Source: Diplonema japonicum
Taxonomy: Eukaryota > Euglenozoa > Diplonemea > Diplonemida > Diplonemidae
Reading direction: 5' to 3'
Length of the DNA stretch: 64,000 bases
Assembly: GCA_964019335.1 (NCBI GenBank)
Contig: OZ025689.1
Coordinates: 310,001-374,000 of the forward strand
Position numbers and translations under genes: made by a program. Below, piece by piece: positions 25,104 to 36,076 of this stretch (positions are counted from its first letter, which is position 1; every line of letters starts with the position of its first letter). Below the pieces are notes generated by a model. It was given only the letters and a program-made list of their open reading frames with translations. It did not search any database and had not been told where the DNA came from.

Positions 25104-26783
25104 TCACTTCCTAGTCTTGTTCACCCTCCCCTTGGCAGAGGTTGTTCTGTACCCATTCGAGTGGTAGCTGTCTCTTTCCCAATTCCTGTCCCTGTCCCTG
25201 TCAACAAACCTGTCATCGTCGTAAGAAGAGGACTTGGAGGGCCGGGAGTATCTCTTCTCGTTGTCTCTGTCCTTGTCCCTATCATTCTCTTTCCAGTAGC
25301 AAGAGTCGTTGCTGTAGTCACTCAGGTTATCCTCCGATTTTCGTGCATAAGAATCCCTAGCAGGCAACCTGTCCTTTGCTCTCGATGAACTTCTGCTGTC
25401 TCTATCTCTATCTCTGTCTCTGTCAGCATAGTCACGTGGAGATCTTGCAGGTGCTTTGTGCTCTCTATCACTTCGATCCATCAAATCGAGCAACGCCCCT
25501 GTTCCTCGTGGGTCGCTTGCCTGAAGAAATGAAGGGTTTTTCCCCCCTTCTTTTGGGCTTAGTTGCATACCTTCCTCCGTGGTCTGTCTTCTTCGTACCT
25601 CCTCGACTCCTTTGACCTGTCCTCTTCCTGGTACCGTCTTTCTCGCTCATCTTTCATCCTCTCCAGCTCTCTTTTCGTGCTTTCCAGTTCCTTCTTTAAT
25701 TTCTGCTCGGCTTCCTTCCTCGCCACCGTGACCGGGCTCTCGTATTTCTCGAACACCTCTTCGAACTCCTTCATAAGGGCGTGCGTGCTGTTCTTCTCGC
25801 GCTCTATCTTCTGGCACTCGGCGTCGCAGCCATCGATGTTCTTCCCGAGAACGCGCAGTTCTTTCTTCAGTTCCTCTTCCTCCTTTGCGAGCGCATCACG
25901 CTTGACCTGAATTTTCTGCAGACGCGCCTCTACCGTGCGCTTGCGCAGTTCGGCATTGGGCATAGACGTACTGTACAGGTGCGCGATATTGTCGCACTTG
26001 CTGTTCAGATAGTTGGCAATGGCTTCCATGACGTCACGCACATTTGTGCTGGGCTTCTTCATCTGTTTATGTGAACTCAATAACAAATCATACCATTGAG
26101 TCAAAGGCATGACCGAGGTCCGTCAGCTGCACCTGCTGCTGCACAGGGTGCTGCGTAGGGTAGGCCTGGAGGCTGATCTGCGGGTGTGTGTATTGGGTGC
26201 TAAATGGCGCCACTGTAGAGGGTGGTGGGGACATTATCGGGGGCTGTGAGTAGTGCCCGTTCTGAGGAGGCTGTCCCACCGGTTCGGAAGGGGGCACTGT
26301 AGTGGTGGGCGCGGAGTAGAGCGGTTGTTGTTGCTGAGGTGACTGGAAGCTACGCTCGGAATACCCGTTCTGCATGGTGAAGGGCTGCTGCTGCTGCTGC
26401 TGTTGCTGGGGAGGAGGTGGCACAGAGTAGTTTTGTATCTGGGGTTGCTGTTGCTGAGGAGCAAAACCCGGTAGGGCCTCGTGTTGAAGTGCTGCGTTGC
26501 TGTTCAAACCGATCGGTGCATCGGGCACAGGTGCTGGGGGCGGCTCAGTCAACATGGGCTGAGGGGGTGGCTGCATCACTTGCGGCTGCTGATGGTTCTC
26601 CGCTGACCAACTCTGTTGCATGGGCGCTATCGGGGGCACAGGAGCCGCATCTACGGCAGGTTGGGGGGCAAAATACGGCGACTGTCCTACTTGCGGAAAG
26701 CTCTCAGCACCCGAGTACTGTACTGCCGGTGCCGGTGAGGGCACCATTCCTTGCGCAGCCATTCCCTCGGTATTGTACGCCAT
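25104..26783 (-). CDS. Q/P-rich, coiled-coil, RD/RS-tailed protein (SR-like)
   Basis: Three exons, all phase 0: 26783-26094, 26062-25571 and 25520-25104, giving 532 aa. Residues 1-230 are Gln/Pro-rich and prion-like (PPPPQQQQQQQQPF). Residues about 231-390 form a charged coiled coil (EARLQKIQVKRDALAKEEEE, KKELESTKRELERMKDERE). The tail is full of Arg-Asp and Arg-Ser dipeptides (DRDRDRDRDSRSSSRAKDR). An SR-like or RNA-granule protein is a reasonable guess; no RRM is present, so the function is not assigned. The introns (GTATGA...AACAG, GTATGC...TTCAG) are 31 and 50 nt. A splice acceptor (ccctgtag) lies 6 nt before the chosen ATG, so a non-coding or short coding exon may exist upstream. Confidence 0.72.
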
Positions 26784-26873
26784 ATCCACCTACAGGGGTA
26801 TTGGTGAGAAGCATTAGATAGAAAGTTACACTTATAATCTCACAAAAGAAGAAAATAAGAAGGGACATGATGT

Positions 26874-27373
26874 TTACGCAACCAAGGCGGAGGCGGTGCT
26901 GGAGTCGTACTTCCAGTTGGGGGGGAGCCTGGTGTTTTTTTTTTTCTTTTTCTTTTTTTTTCCCCATACATCCTGGTGCGGCGGTAGTAACGAGCAAGAC
27001 GGTGGATCCTAGACTCGATAAGAATGAGCCTGAACTTCTGGTCCTTGTCCTTCCTGTTCTTCTCCATGTGCTTCCTCATCTGGACGGCCTTCTTGATCAT
27101 GTGGTAGAGGTCCTCAGGAGTCTCGGGGGCGAGACCAGCGTGCTTGAGGATGCGAAGAATCTTCCTCCCGGTGATGTTTTTGACCTGGGCAATACCGGCG
27201 GAGTCCCTCAGCTGGACACCGATCTGCGAGGGGGTCAGACCCTTCTTGGCGTACCTGGCGATCTGGTCAATCACCTCCTTCGAAGAGTGCTTCGCAGCCC
27301 ACGCAGCGGGGCTCCTCTTGTACGGCAGGCTGGAGTCAGCCATACCCTTCCCGAAGCTGTGCATACGACCCAT
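26874..27373 (-). CDS. RPS13: Ribosomal protein uS15 (RPS13)
   Basis: Exons 27373-26970 and 26928-26874 give 152 aa, the normal length. The protein starts [20 protein letters not shown] and contains [35 protein letters not shown] and the conserved C-terminus [17 protein letters not shown]. It binds 18S rRNA in the small subunit. The C-terminus is recovered only if the 41-nt intron 26929-26969 is removed. That intron is GTATGGGG, an A-rich tract broken by two G, then CACCAG. Its length is not a multiple of three, so homology proves that A-rich mini-introns are spliced in this genome. Confidence 0.95.
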
Positions 27374-27747
27374 TTTAGTGCTCGACCTCTAATCTGAAGA
27401 GAAATTAATATTTGCTAAAAGGAAAAAAAAGCCAAGTCAAACATTGGATATAAAAAAAGGGGGGGCAGGGATGTGGGAAAGAAATAAAATAAAAAACATC
27501 TTTGTGTTTATTCACTTAAAAAAAGGAGGGGGGGGGATTCATTTTATAAAAAGGAAACCACCTTTGTGACCCATTGCCATTTTCTAAAAGGCTAGGGCTC
27601 GGGAAGGAAAAAAAGGGAGGTCCTCTTTTTTTGCTGTTCTATTACTTAACTTTTAATTTGGTGGTGCTCGGGGTAAGAGGAGGAAGAGATATTTTTCTAG
27701 TTCACGGCCATTCTAAGCAAAGTGTCAATAATTGCATCATTTTTCAG
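27374..27747. other. Intergenic region
   Basis: Promoter side of RPS13. It contains short A and G runs only. No gene is recognised. Confidence 0.5.
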
Positions 27748-28310
27748 GATGTTCGCTTGTGTCGTGTGGATCTTGTTCAGCTGCGTGTGTGTTTTTTTTT
27801 TTTTTTTTTCAATTTAAAAAAATGAGATAAGAACAGCAGGTGCTGCCAGGATGTTTAAATCTTTACCGAGCCGCGCCGCAGCTGGGTCAAGCTGTCGCCA
27901 GAAGATCGAATGCGTTGAAGGAGGCTTTGCTCAGGTTTTGAGGCTTTGTTCGTATTTGACAAACCCTTCACCAGCGTTGGTGCAGGATGCGTTGCGGACC
28001 GCTTTCGTGGATCCACGACAGAAAAGTGGAAACGGTGGGCCTACAGTAAGGCTCGAGGCCAGCTTTTTAAGTCTCGAAAATGAGAGGCTTTTGTACAAAG
28101 ACCAAGAAGATGCTGCAAAGCTGGGTGGAGAACAAAAAATCCACGGTAATCAAAGACTTGAGAGACAGGGTCGCATGTCGAAGGATAAGCATGGAGGAAC
28201 TGAAGCATGCGCTGAGGCAACTGAAGAAAAGGAAATCCAACAATGGTATCCAAACTTTTCATGTATCACATCTCTCCGACATTTCTAGATTATCATTGCC
28301 CAGATCTGGC
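27748..28310 (+). CDS. Unresolved plus-strand coding patch, interrupted by the retroelement array
   Basis: Several stretches look coding but fall in different frames, so the exon structure is unsolved. 27851-28288 is open for 145 codons (CSYLTNPSPALVQDALRTAF). A second frame reads RFRGSTTEKWKRWAYSKARG and stops at about 28082. A third encodes a helical KTKKMLQSWVENKKSTVIKD, then EELKHALRQLKKRKSNN. Splice-like sites (ggtgcag, gtatcc...tttctag) could link some of them. The last patch ends right at the retrotransposon insertion at 28310. The original 3' end may therefore have been altered. No family is recognised. Confidence 0.3.
28276..28310 (+). repeat. 35-bp upstream flank shared with the opposite tRNA-Asp gene
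   Basis: Reverse complement of 41337-41371 over 35 bp with no mismatch. It is the natural sequence immediately upstream of a tRNA-Asp gene, now separated from its plus-strand tRNA by 12.8 kb of inserted elements. Confidence 0.92.
28302..28310 (+). repeat. Target-site copy agatctggc, first of four
   Basis: The 9-mer recurs at 36068-36076 and 41123-41131, and as the 7-mer agatctg at 39114-39120. These copies separate the three insertions and end 3 bp before tRNA-Asp. They mark repeated use of one target. Confidence 0.88.
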
Positions 28311-28342
28311 AAAGGAAAGAAAAGAAAGAAAAGAAAAGAAAC

Positions 28343-30674
28343 ATGACGACCACCAACAAGAAGAAAAAGAGGCCCGCTCACCACAAGTCCAGGACGGAAG
28401 AAATCCTGGAGAAAGCCCGCGGTGAGCGGGTAAAGGACAACGCCGCCGCCAGGGCGAAGCGCACGAGGAGGTGGAGAGGAAGCGCGCAGAGGGGGTCACG
28501 CCGGTGGTGACACCCCCCCCGGGCAAGGGAAGAAGGCGGCCAGAAGGGCCAGACAGAAGGCAGCAGCTGCTGACGCTGCCACCGCCGCCGCTTCGGGCTC
28601 CGACGACTCTGTCGTCTTAATTAGCGAGTCGCCGGGCGTTGTCACCTCGTTCACGGTCGACACGCCAGAGGTCAGGAGGGCGAGGATGAGGACTGCTGCC
28701 GCCGACACCACTGCTCCTGCACCTGCTGCTGCCAACACCACTGCTCCTGCACCTGCTGCTGCCGACACCACTGCTCCTGCACCTGCTGCTGCCGACTCCC
28801 CTGCCCCTGCACCTGCTGCTGCCGACACCACTGCTCCTGCGCCTGCTCCAGCTACTGCTGCCGTGTGGTCTACTGCCGTCCTCACTGCCGCTGCCTGCGA
28901 CACCGCCCTCCCCATGTCGGACTCTGACACCGACGAGAAGAACACGGCCCCCGCTCCCGCACCGGCCCCGGAGCCTCACTGGGATCTGGTCCCCGACACG
29001 TGGGACGCCCCCATCTACACCAACACTGCTCCCCCTGAGGAGGTGCCCCGCGCCGTCGTCGCTCTCGACGACCTCCAGCAGGTGGACGCGATTCGCACTG
29101 CGAGGCCCACGGCCTCCCTGACCTTCGTCCTCTTGACGGAGGTTGCCGGTTCGACCACCCCATGCACCGTCATCGTACTCGCCGGCCAGCGTGTCGTGCA
29201 CAAGGCCGTGCACACCTTCTCGGTCGGGTCGAACCCCCCCTCCTACACCCCACTCGCTTCTTTTGATGGCGGCTCTGAGGTAGTGTACGTCAGCGTGAAA
29301 GCTGACAGCGTGAACGCGGCGAAGGCCAGGGTTCGGGACCTCGTCGCGACCCAGGGCGTGGCGGTGGAGGAGCAGGCGATCTTCCGCCCGAAGAAGATCG
29401 ACGGGAACGAGCCGCGGGCGCGGCACTGGAGCCACGAGGTGGGACTGCGGCTCCCGGCGGCATCCGTCCATGCGGTACTCCGGGCCTCGGGCGACGGCTG
29501 CATGGTCAGGACGACCGAGCGGCGCGGGGGGTACACCTACGTGCCCATCGTAGCGGAGGGGAGGGCGGAGGCCTTCCAGCTGGCGAAGGCACTGGGCGGG
29601 TTGTCCCTGGGGGTGGCCCATCGCAAGGGTTGGACCGTGAGGTGCCTGCCGGAGACGGAGCAGCGTCTGAGGGAGGCCCTCGCCAAGCAGAGGACAAAGC
29701 GTCGGTACCTGCTCACCGGAGCCCCGCTGTCTGTTACCAGGGCAGCCTTCGACGGGATGATGGACCACATCGGTTGGAAGCCGTCGTCCATCATCCGACG
29801 CTCTGACACGGCGTTCCAGGGCACGAGGCAACTCGTGTTCTTCATCGTCGCCGACGCCCCGCCCCCCAAGGCCAGGACATGGCTCTTCGGCTCTCGTCTC
29901 GTTCGACTGCACGACGCGGAAGACCACCCGAGCGTCACGCTCCCGCCCCGCACCAACAAGAAGGCTCCACCCGCGGCTCGGACACCGGTTGCGGCAACCA
30001 CGGCCCAGACGCCGACGCCGGCCCCTGGCCCCACGGTGCAGTCCACAGGGCTGCCGAGCACCAATCCGTGGTCATCTCCACCGAGCTCGGTTGCCCCTCC
30101 GCCACTTGGCACTGTGACTCCGGTCTCCTCTGCGGCTTCCCCGACCACGACACCTCCCCGTGACTCCCAGAAGAAGAATCCCGCACCGGAACCTGAGGTC
30201 CCGGCGCTCCTCGCGCTGATCCAGTCGATGCAGGCGACCATCGACGGTCTGCAGGCGACGGTCCGCGACCTCCAGGAGAAGATGGCAGCGTCACTTGGCG
30301 CGCCGGCGCCATCTGCAGACGGTGCTGGGCGGACGGCAGTTGCTGGGAAGGGCAAAGGCGGCAAGGCTGGGTCCAAGGCAGGGACGAAGGGGCACCAGGC
30401 GCAGGGCGTAAGCACGCCAGGCCCCTACCCGACATCGACGGAGCAAGGGGGCGGAAGGGGACGCGCCCAGTCGCTGGCTGGCGACTCTGCTACCCCCAAC
30501 GGGGTCGGCGTGGACGGGCAGCCTCTGTGGGCCCGGCCCCCGCCCCTGCCAATTGAGGTCCCGCTGAGCAGGGGGGGCGGCAGATCGACGACCACGCCCC
30601 CTCTCCTGGTCTCCCGCGCATACAGCCGAGGAGACACCTTCCACATCACTTGTACGACGTCCTCCCTTCCTTGA
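28343..30674 (+). pseudogene. Degenerate family-A ORF1 in element 1
   Basis: The start TTTNKKKKRPAHHKSRTEEI matches element A ORF1. The frame breaks near 28466 and is restored near 28520 by small indels in GC- and C-runs. It then runs open from 28686 through the conserved central domain (RARHWSHEVGLRLPAASVHA). Near 30505 another indel destroys the normal ORF1 end, so the frame overruns into ORF2 territory. The number of APAPAAADTT repeats differs from element A. Not functional as it stands. Confidence 0.85.
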
Positions 30675-33600
30675 TCCCTTCCTTACTTGAACGGATGTCG
30701 GCCAGGGACCTGCTGGGGCTGCTTGGGCTGGTTGAGACGAACCCCGGTCCACCTAAGAAGCTCCCACCCCCGAAGCCGAAGGGACTCAGGGTCCTGTCCT
30801 GGAACTGCAACGGTCTTGCCGCCAAGTGGTCAACCGTGTCCTACCACGCTGGATATCATTATGATCCAGGAGACACACCTTAGGGAGGGGCATGAGACAC
30901 CATACCTGCCTGGATACACGTCCTACAGGAGGGACCGCACAACACCGGTGACGGACGGCTCTGCGACGAGAGGCGGTGGTGTCATCACGTATGTCCGTGA
31001 CTGCCTTGCCTCGGAGGAAGCTCCTTTCGTACTCCCTGAAGGTGACAGTGTCACTGAGCGATTAGACGTGAGGATCTCCTGTGTGAAGCGCGTCCCGGTC
31101 ACCCTCTCCAACGTGTACCTCACGCCTGTGAGTATAAGCAGAGGAACAAGGGACCCCGAGTGCCTACGGCCGGGCAGCCTACCTGCGGGGAAGAACACGA
31201 TCGTTGCTGGCGACTTCAACGCATACCACAGCTCTTGGGATGCCAAGGTGACAACGCCCAACGAAAGGGGGAACGTGGTCAGGGACTGGCTTGACACCCA
31301 CGGCTACACGGTCTACAACAACCGTGACGAGCCGACGCGGGACTCACCGCCACGCGTTCTGGACCTGGTGGTGGGACGTTGTGCGGAACTGGAGCCGAGG
31401 ACGTTGGGGACGTGGGGCTCTGATCACAGCCCGGTTTCCTTCCGCTTGCCGCTTGAGGACGCCTACTGCTCGGAGCGCCCCTGCCCTACCTGGAACTTCA
31501 AAAAGGCCAGGTGGGACGACTTCTCCGCGTCCGCTGCCGCCCTTCTGACCAAGATCGACACGAAGGGTCACATTGACTCCTTCACGAAGGAGGTAACAGA
31601 GGCTCTTCTGCATGCAGCGGACGACCACATTCCGCTTTGCGGAGTGCGACGAGGCCCGACCCCCTGGTGGACGGCCGAACTCGAAGACGCATTCGAAGAA
31701 CGGAACGCCCTACGGGATCGCTTCCTCAAGTCGGCTGAGAGGATGACAGCGTAGCGGCGGTGTATAAGGCGAAGGTCAAAGAGGTGAATCAACTCTTGAC
31801 CGAGTCGAAGCGCGCGGCCTGGGGTGAGATGGCGGCTGACCTCAGTCGGAGCAAGGACCTCGGGTCTGCGTTTAGGGCGGTAAAGAAGCTGGACGGCAGA
31901 CACCGCAGACCGTACCTTCCCATTCTCGAGGGGAGGTTCGTGACGGACAAGGCGAAAGCCGACCGCCTGGGGGCTCACTTCGGCAAGCTCTACGGCCAGG
32001 GTGGTGATGGGGACGCGGCGGACGTAGCTCCTTCGACGAACGTGCTTGGGTGCCACGCCTTTACGGTGTATGATCTCACCCGCGGTCTGGGAAGGATGAA
32101 GACACGCAGTGCAGCGGGTGATGATGGCATCTTCGCGGAGATGCTTCTCCACCTCGACCAACCCTCGCTCGGGGTTCTACTTCTGCTCCTCAATCGCTCA
32201 TGGCAGGCGGGGATTGTGCCGGGTGCCTGGAAGAAGGGGGTGATTGTTCCAGTGGCGAAGGCAGGGAAGGACGCCACGTTGCTTGCATCGTACCGTCCCA
32301 TATGTCTCACTAGCTGTCTTTGTAAGCTGCTTGAGAGGATGATAGAGGAGAGGCTTACCTTTCTCCTAGACTCTAGCGCGTCGGGCGTTGAGGGTCTCCA
32401 CGATAGCCAGGCTGGCTTCAGGAGGGGCCGCTCCACGGAGGAGCAGGTGGCGTCCCTGACCGGGTGTCTGTCGAGGAACAAAGACAGTCGGCGTCTGTCG
32501 GCTGCCCTGCTGTTTGACTTCTCATCTGCGTTTGACCTGGTTCAGCACGAAGCTCTCCTGGGCATGATGCGGAGGAAGGGGATCCCTGGGCCCTTCGTCG
32601 AATGGACGCGCTCCTTCCTCTGCGGTCGTACGGCGGCGGTCATGGTGGGTCGTTCGCGCGGGTCGACGACGAAGGTGAGGAGAGGGGTGCCCCAAGGGTC
32701 TGTGCTGGGACCCGTCCTTTACACCATCTACGTCGACGAGCTAGCCAGGTTGCTGGTTGGGATGGCGGACCTGTCGGTTCTTTATGCCGACGATGTTGCG
32801 GTGGTGGTCTCAGCCGGGCAGGGCGACCTGGCTGGTCTTGAGCGAGGGGCCCAGGCTGTGATGGACGCGGTTGAGGGCTGGTGTGGGAGACGGGGCATGC
32901 TGAGCTCCAGCAAGTCGCAGGCAGTGTGCGTTCCCTATCAAAAGCGGCTTAAAGTCTACTTCTCTTCGTCGCGTGTCCCGCTTTGCCCGGGGGCCTTCCA
33001 GGACCCTGTCCTTAACCTTGGGGTTGGGGCCTGTGGGACCTTGTCTGGCGTCCGTGAGCTGTCTGGCTTTCGGGTCGTGGAGGCGGGTGGCAAACGGTCC
33101 TTCGACATTCCCGCTGCCATCCGGAGGTCCGACATTGGTTACATGGCGGCTCGCCCCCTACCTCTGTGTGGGTCGGCGAAGTATCTTGGGGTCACTGTAG
33201 ACTCTGGGCTCACGTTTGACGAGCATGCGGGGGATGTCCTGAAGCGCGCTGACAAGAGGCTGAGGGTTCTAAGGCTCCTGTCGGGCACGACCTGGGGGTG
33301 CAAGAAGGCCACGCTCCGATCTCTGTACCTCACGTACGTTCTCCCGCTACTCCGGTACTGCATGGGTGTTTACTTTGCCAGGCTCAGGGACAGCAGGGTG
33401 GAGGAGCTTGTCGGGCTCCACCAGAGAGCGGCGGTGCTGATCTCGGGTTGTTGGCACGGCTCGGGCACGGCGAAGGTTGTTGCTGAGGCAGGACTGCTAC
33501 CCCTCCGACAGATGGCTGAGGGAGCTGCGGCGGTGTTGACGGCGAAGTCGTTCTGCTGGAGGACCTCCCCGGTTCACCGCGAGGTCCTTGAGCAGAAGCG

Positions 33601-34706
33601 GATGACCGGTATGGGCAATGGGTGGCTGCGTGCGGGTATCCTTGCGCTACGGCGCTGCGGACTGCAGGGATGGACGACGCAGGAAGGCTTCAGGAAGTAC
33701 GACACCTTCGAGCTACTCACTGCCTCGCCCAAAGTAGCACCGTGGCATGCGATCCTGGTGGAGTTCAGAACTGCCCTTCCCGGCAGGGTCACGCGTTCGT
33801 CGCCGGACGTGGATAAGCGGAAGGCGGCCGTGGAGGCTCTGGCTGCCCTTCCACCGGGTATCCATGCCTATACGGATGGTTCTGTCGTACGGGACCGCCA
33901 GAAGTGGAGGGGCGGTGCCGGGGTCTTCTTGCAGCTCCCCCGCCCCCACGAACCCGTGTCCGAGAGCTTCGGCGTCAGCAATTTCTGCTCTTCCTTTCGG
34001 GCGGAGGGTCTGGCTGTCAAGGTGGCTCTGGACATGGTGGCTGCGCTCCGGAGCGAGCACCCCACGTTGGCAGACAGCCGGCTGTCGATCTGTACCGACT
34101 CGCTCTCTCTCCTTGATCAGCTGAGGGCAGGTCCTTCGCGGCAGAGGGAGAGGCTCGACCACGAGACCTGGGAACTGCTGGTGGCCGCGGCACGTGCACA
34201 AGGTGCACCAGTCATTCTCCAGTTTGTGCCGTCCCACTGCGGGGTTCCTGGCAACGAGGCGGCAGACAGGCTGGCCGGGGAGGGCACGAAGCGCGAGCTG
34301 ACTCGCCCCTCTCTCGACTACAGGTCGGTCAGGGCCCTGGTCCGTCGCCAGATTCAGCAGAGGTCTGCGGTCATTGTCGGGGAGGTGGCCCCGAGATACG
34401 CGAGGGCCACGGGGCTCCGAGCGGCGTGCTTCCCCCAGTCCCTCCCCAGGCTAGCGGAGACGGTCATCTCGCGGCTGAGGGTAGGGCACTCCGCTCTCTT
34501 CTTCGGCTTCCTGCAGGCGGCTGGACCGAACAGGAAGAAGGCTGAGCTCAGCTGCCCAGCGTGTGGAGCAAAGATGTCCAGGGAGCACGTTGTTGGGGGG
34601 TGCGCTGTGGTTGGACGGGGTTCGCTCGACGCTCCCAATGGACGCCCCTCGCTGGTGGAGTGCCTGTCAAAACGCGTGACGCAGGTATTCACCCTTATCG
34701 CCGACA
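30650..34706 (+). pseudogene. Degenerate family-A ORF2 in element 1
   Basis: Nearly identical to element A ORF2 including LVETNPGP, the endonuclease, YADD and the RNase H motifs. It is split into three frames. A 14-bp deletion at about 30849, between short direct repeats (acgct), breaks the endonuclease. A second indel at about 31738 separates the endonuclease from the RT. The frame from 31760 covers RT, RNase H and the CCHC finger, then leaves the family-A sequence at 34706 after VTQVFTLIAD, losing the last 40 or so residues. Confidence 0.88.
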
Positions 34707-36067
34707 AACGGGGGAGGCCTCCGGGCCTCTTTTTAAAAAAAGGGGGTCCGATTACACACACACATGAACATGTAGACGAACGCGGTGTGTGTGGTGGCTG
34801 CCCACCTCCACGGTGGTGGTCCCTGGGCAACGCGCAGGTGGTGAAGGTTGCGCGGCTGAGAGGCAGCTCGAGAGGAGCAGGGGAACGGTGTTGCGTTGGG
34901 CGGCCGAGGGCCGGAGCCGGAGCGCCGTGTTGGATGGCATCCCCTGGGGAAGCCTCCTGCACGCCAGAACGAGGACCGGATCCGGAGACGCCGTTTGATG
35001 GTTTTCCTGGGGAAGCTGACCTGAACGCCCGAGCGAAGTGGCCTGAGCGTGGGGAGCACTGTTTGCCGACAGAAAACAAGATTAATGCAAAATGTCCAGA
35101 GTGCGCAACAGTGTTTTCCACGTGAGGGGTTCGGTTTCAAAGTGGGTCCTCCAGCCACCAGAGTTGTAGGCTGGGTACCCGCGGAGAGAGAAGCGGAGCG
35201 GAGGCGTCAAGTACGGTGGACCACCTCAAGGGATGTAAGTCCATTGTGTGACACAGTCTCTCGGTGAAGGTCCGACTTCTGGTGGGTAGGCAGGCAGAAC
35301 CGCATAGGGGTGTAAGGAACACCATTGTGTGACCTGTCGCACACGGGGAAAGCCCAAGGCCGGTGGGTTATCTGCCAATGTGTCCCCCTCCTCTACTTCG
35401 CCTCTCACAACCTCTTCCTCCCCGCTGACGATTGACTCCACAGCACTCGCCGGCCTACCTGGTGCGCCCGCGTCATTACGCGATAGGGAGTCTCGTTGGA
35501 AAAACATCTTTCGCAGCTGAGAAGGGGGGTTTTTTTTTAGAAATAGTAACCAGTAATTCTTTTTTCCCCCTCCCCCATTGGTTTCCCTTTCTTTTTATTT
35601 TCCCTACCAGGCTCCTTTTCTAGTTATGCATTCCTCCCTTCTTTGTGGAAGTTGAGTTCTGAACTTGACTTTTCCTTTTACATTTCCTTTTCAAATTTAT
35701 ATTTTAGGCTCCCACAGCCCAACAAAACCAGCAGATGGTGGGGTCCCTGTGGCTAGATAAATCAAAATTAGGGATCTCATCGCCGTCCTTTAATATTTGG
35801 GGTTGTCTTTATTTGGTGACAGCCGAAGCCTTCGAGGCCCAAGAGCTGCGTGGCGGGGGAATGGGGAAAAAATAAGAAAGGTGGATGTCGGGGGCCCCAG
35901 GAAAATATACAAGAGGTCGAGCAAACGAGCAAGAGGTCCCCCCCGATATGGCTCAGTAAGAGAGACTGTTATTAACCTTCCCTTCCCAATTTTTATGGTT
36001 TCAACTTTCTCCGCCCCCCATCCCCCCCGCCTGGTAGTGGAATAATAATTATTAATTATTATTAAAA
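34707..36067 (+). other. Non-A segment of element 1: GC-rich part plus C-family-like 3' UTR
   Basis: 34707-35520 is GC-rich and not recognised. The joined frame runs to 35125 and ends with a CPECATVF-like zinc-finger fragment, so this could be a piece of another element's 5' region. From about 35705 the sequence shares blocks with the ends of elements 2 and 3: ggctccc, then agcccaacaaaaccagcag, then gcctggtagtggaata and a TTA-rich tail. It is most simply the 3' UTR of a family-C element. Confidence 0.6.
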
Positions 36068-36076
36068 AGATCTGGC

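Larger units (their letters stand above)
28311..36067 (+). mobile_element. Element 1: family-A retrotransposon body with a different 3' end (chimeric)
   Basis: It begins with the family-A leader (AAAGGAAAG, AAAAG units) and follows element A almost base for base through ORF1 and most of ORF2. At 34706/34707 the match ends inside the ORF2 C-terminus. The rest (to 36067) ends in gcctggtagtgg, then a TAA/TTA-rich tail, the same 3' end as element 3. The whole unit sits between two copies of agatctggc. Both ORFs carry frameshifts, so it is a dead and probably old insertion. Confidence 0.85.
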
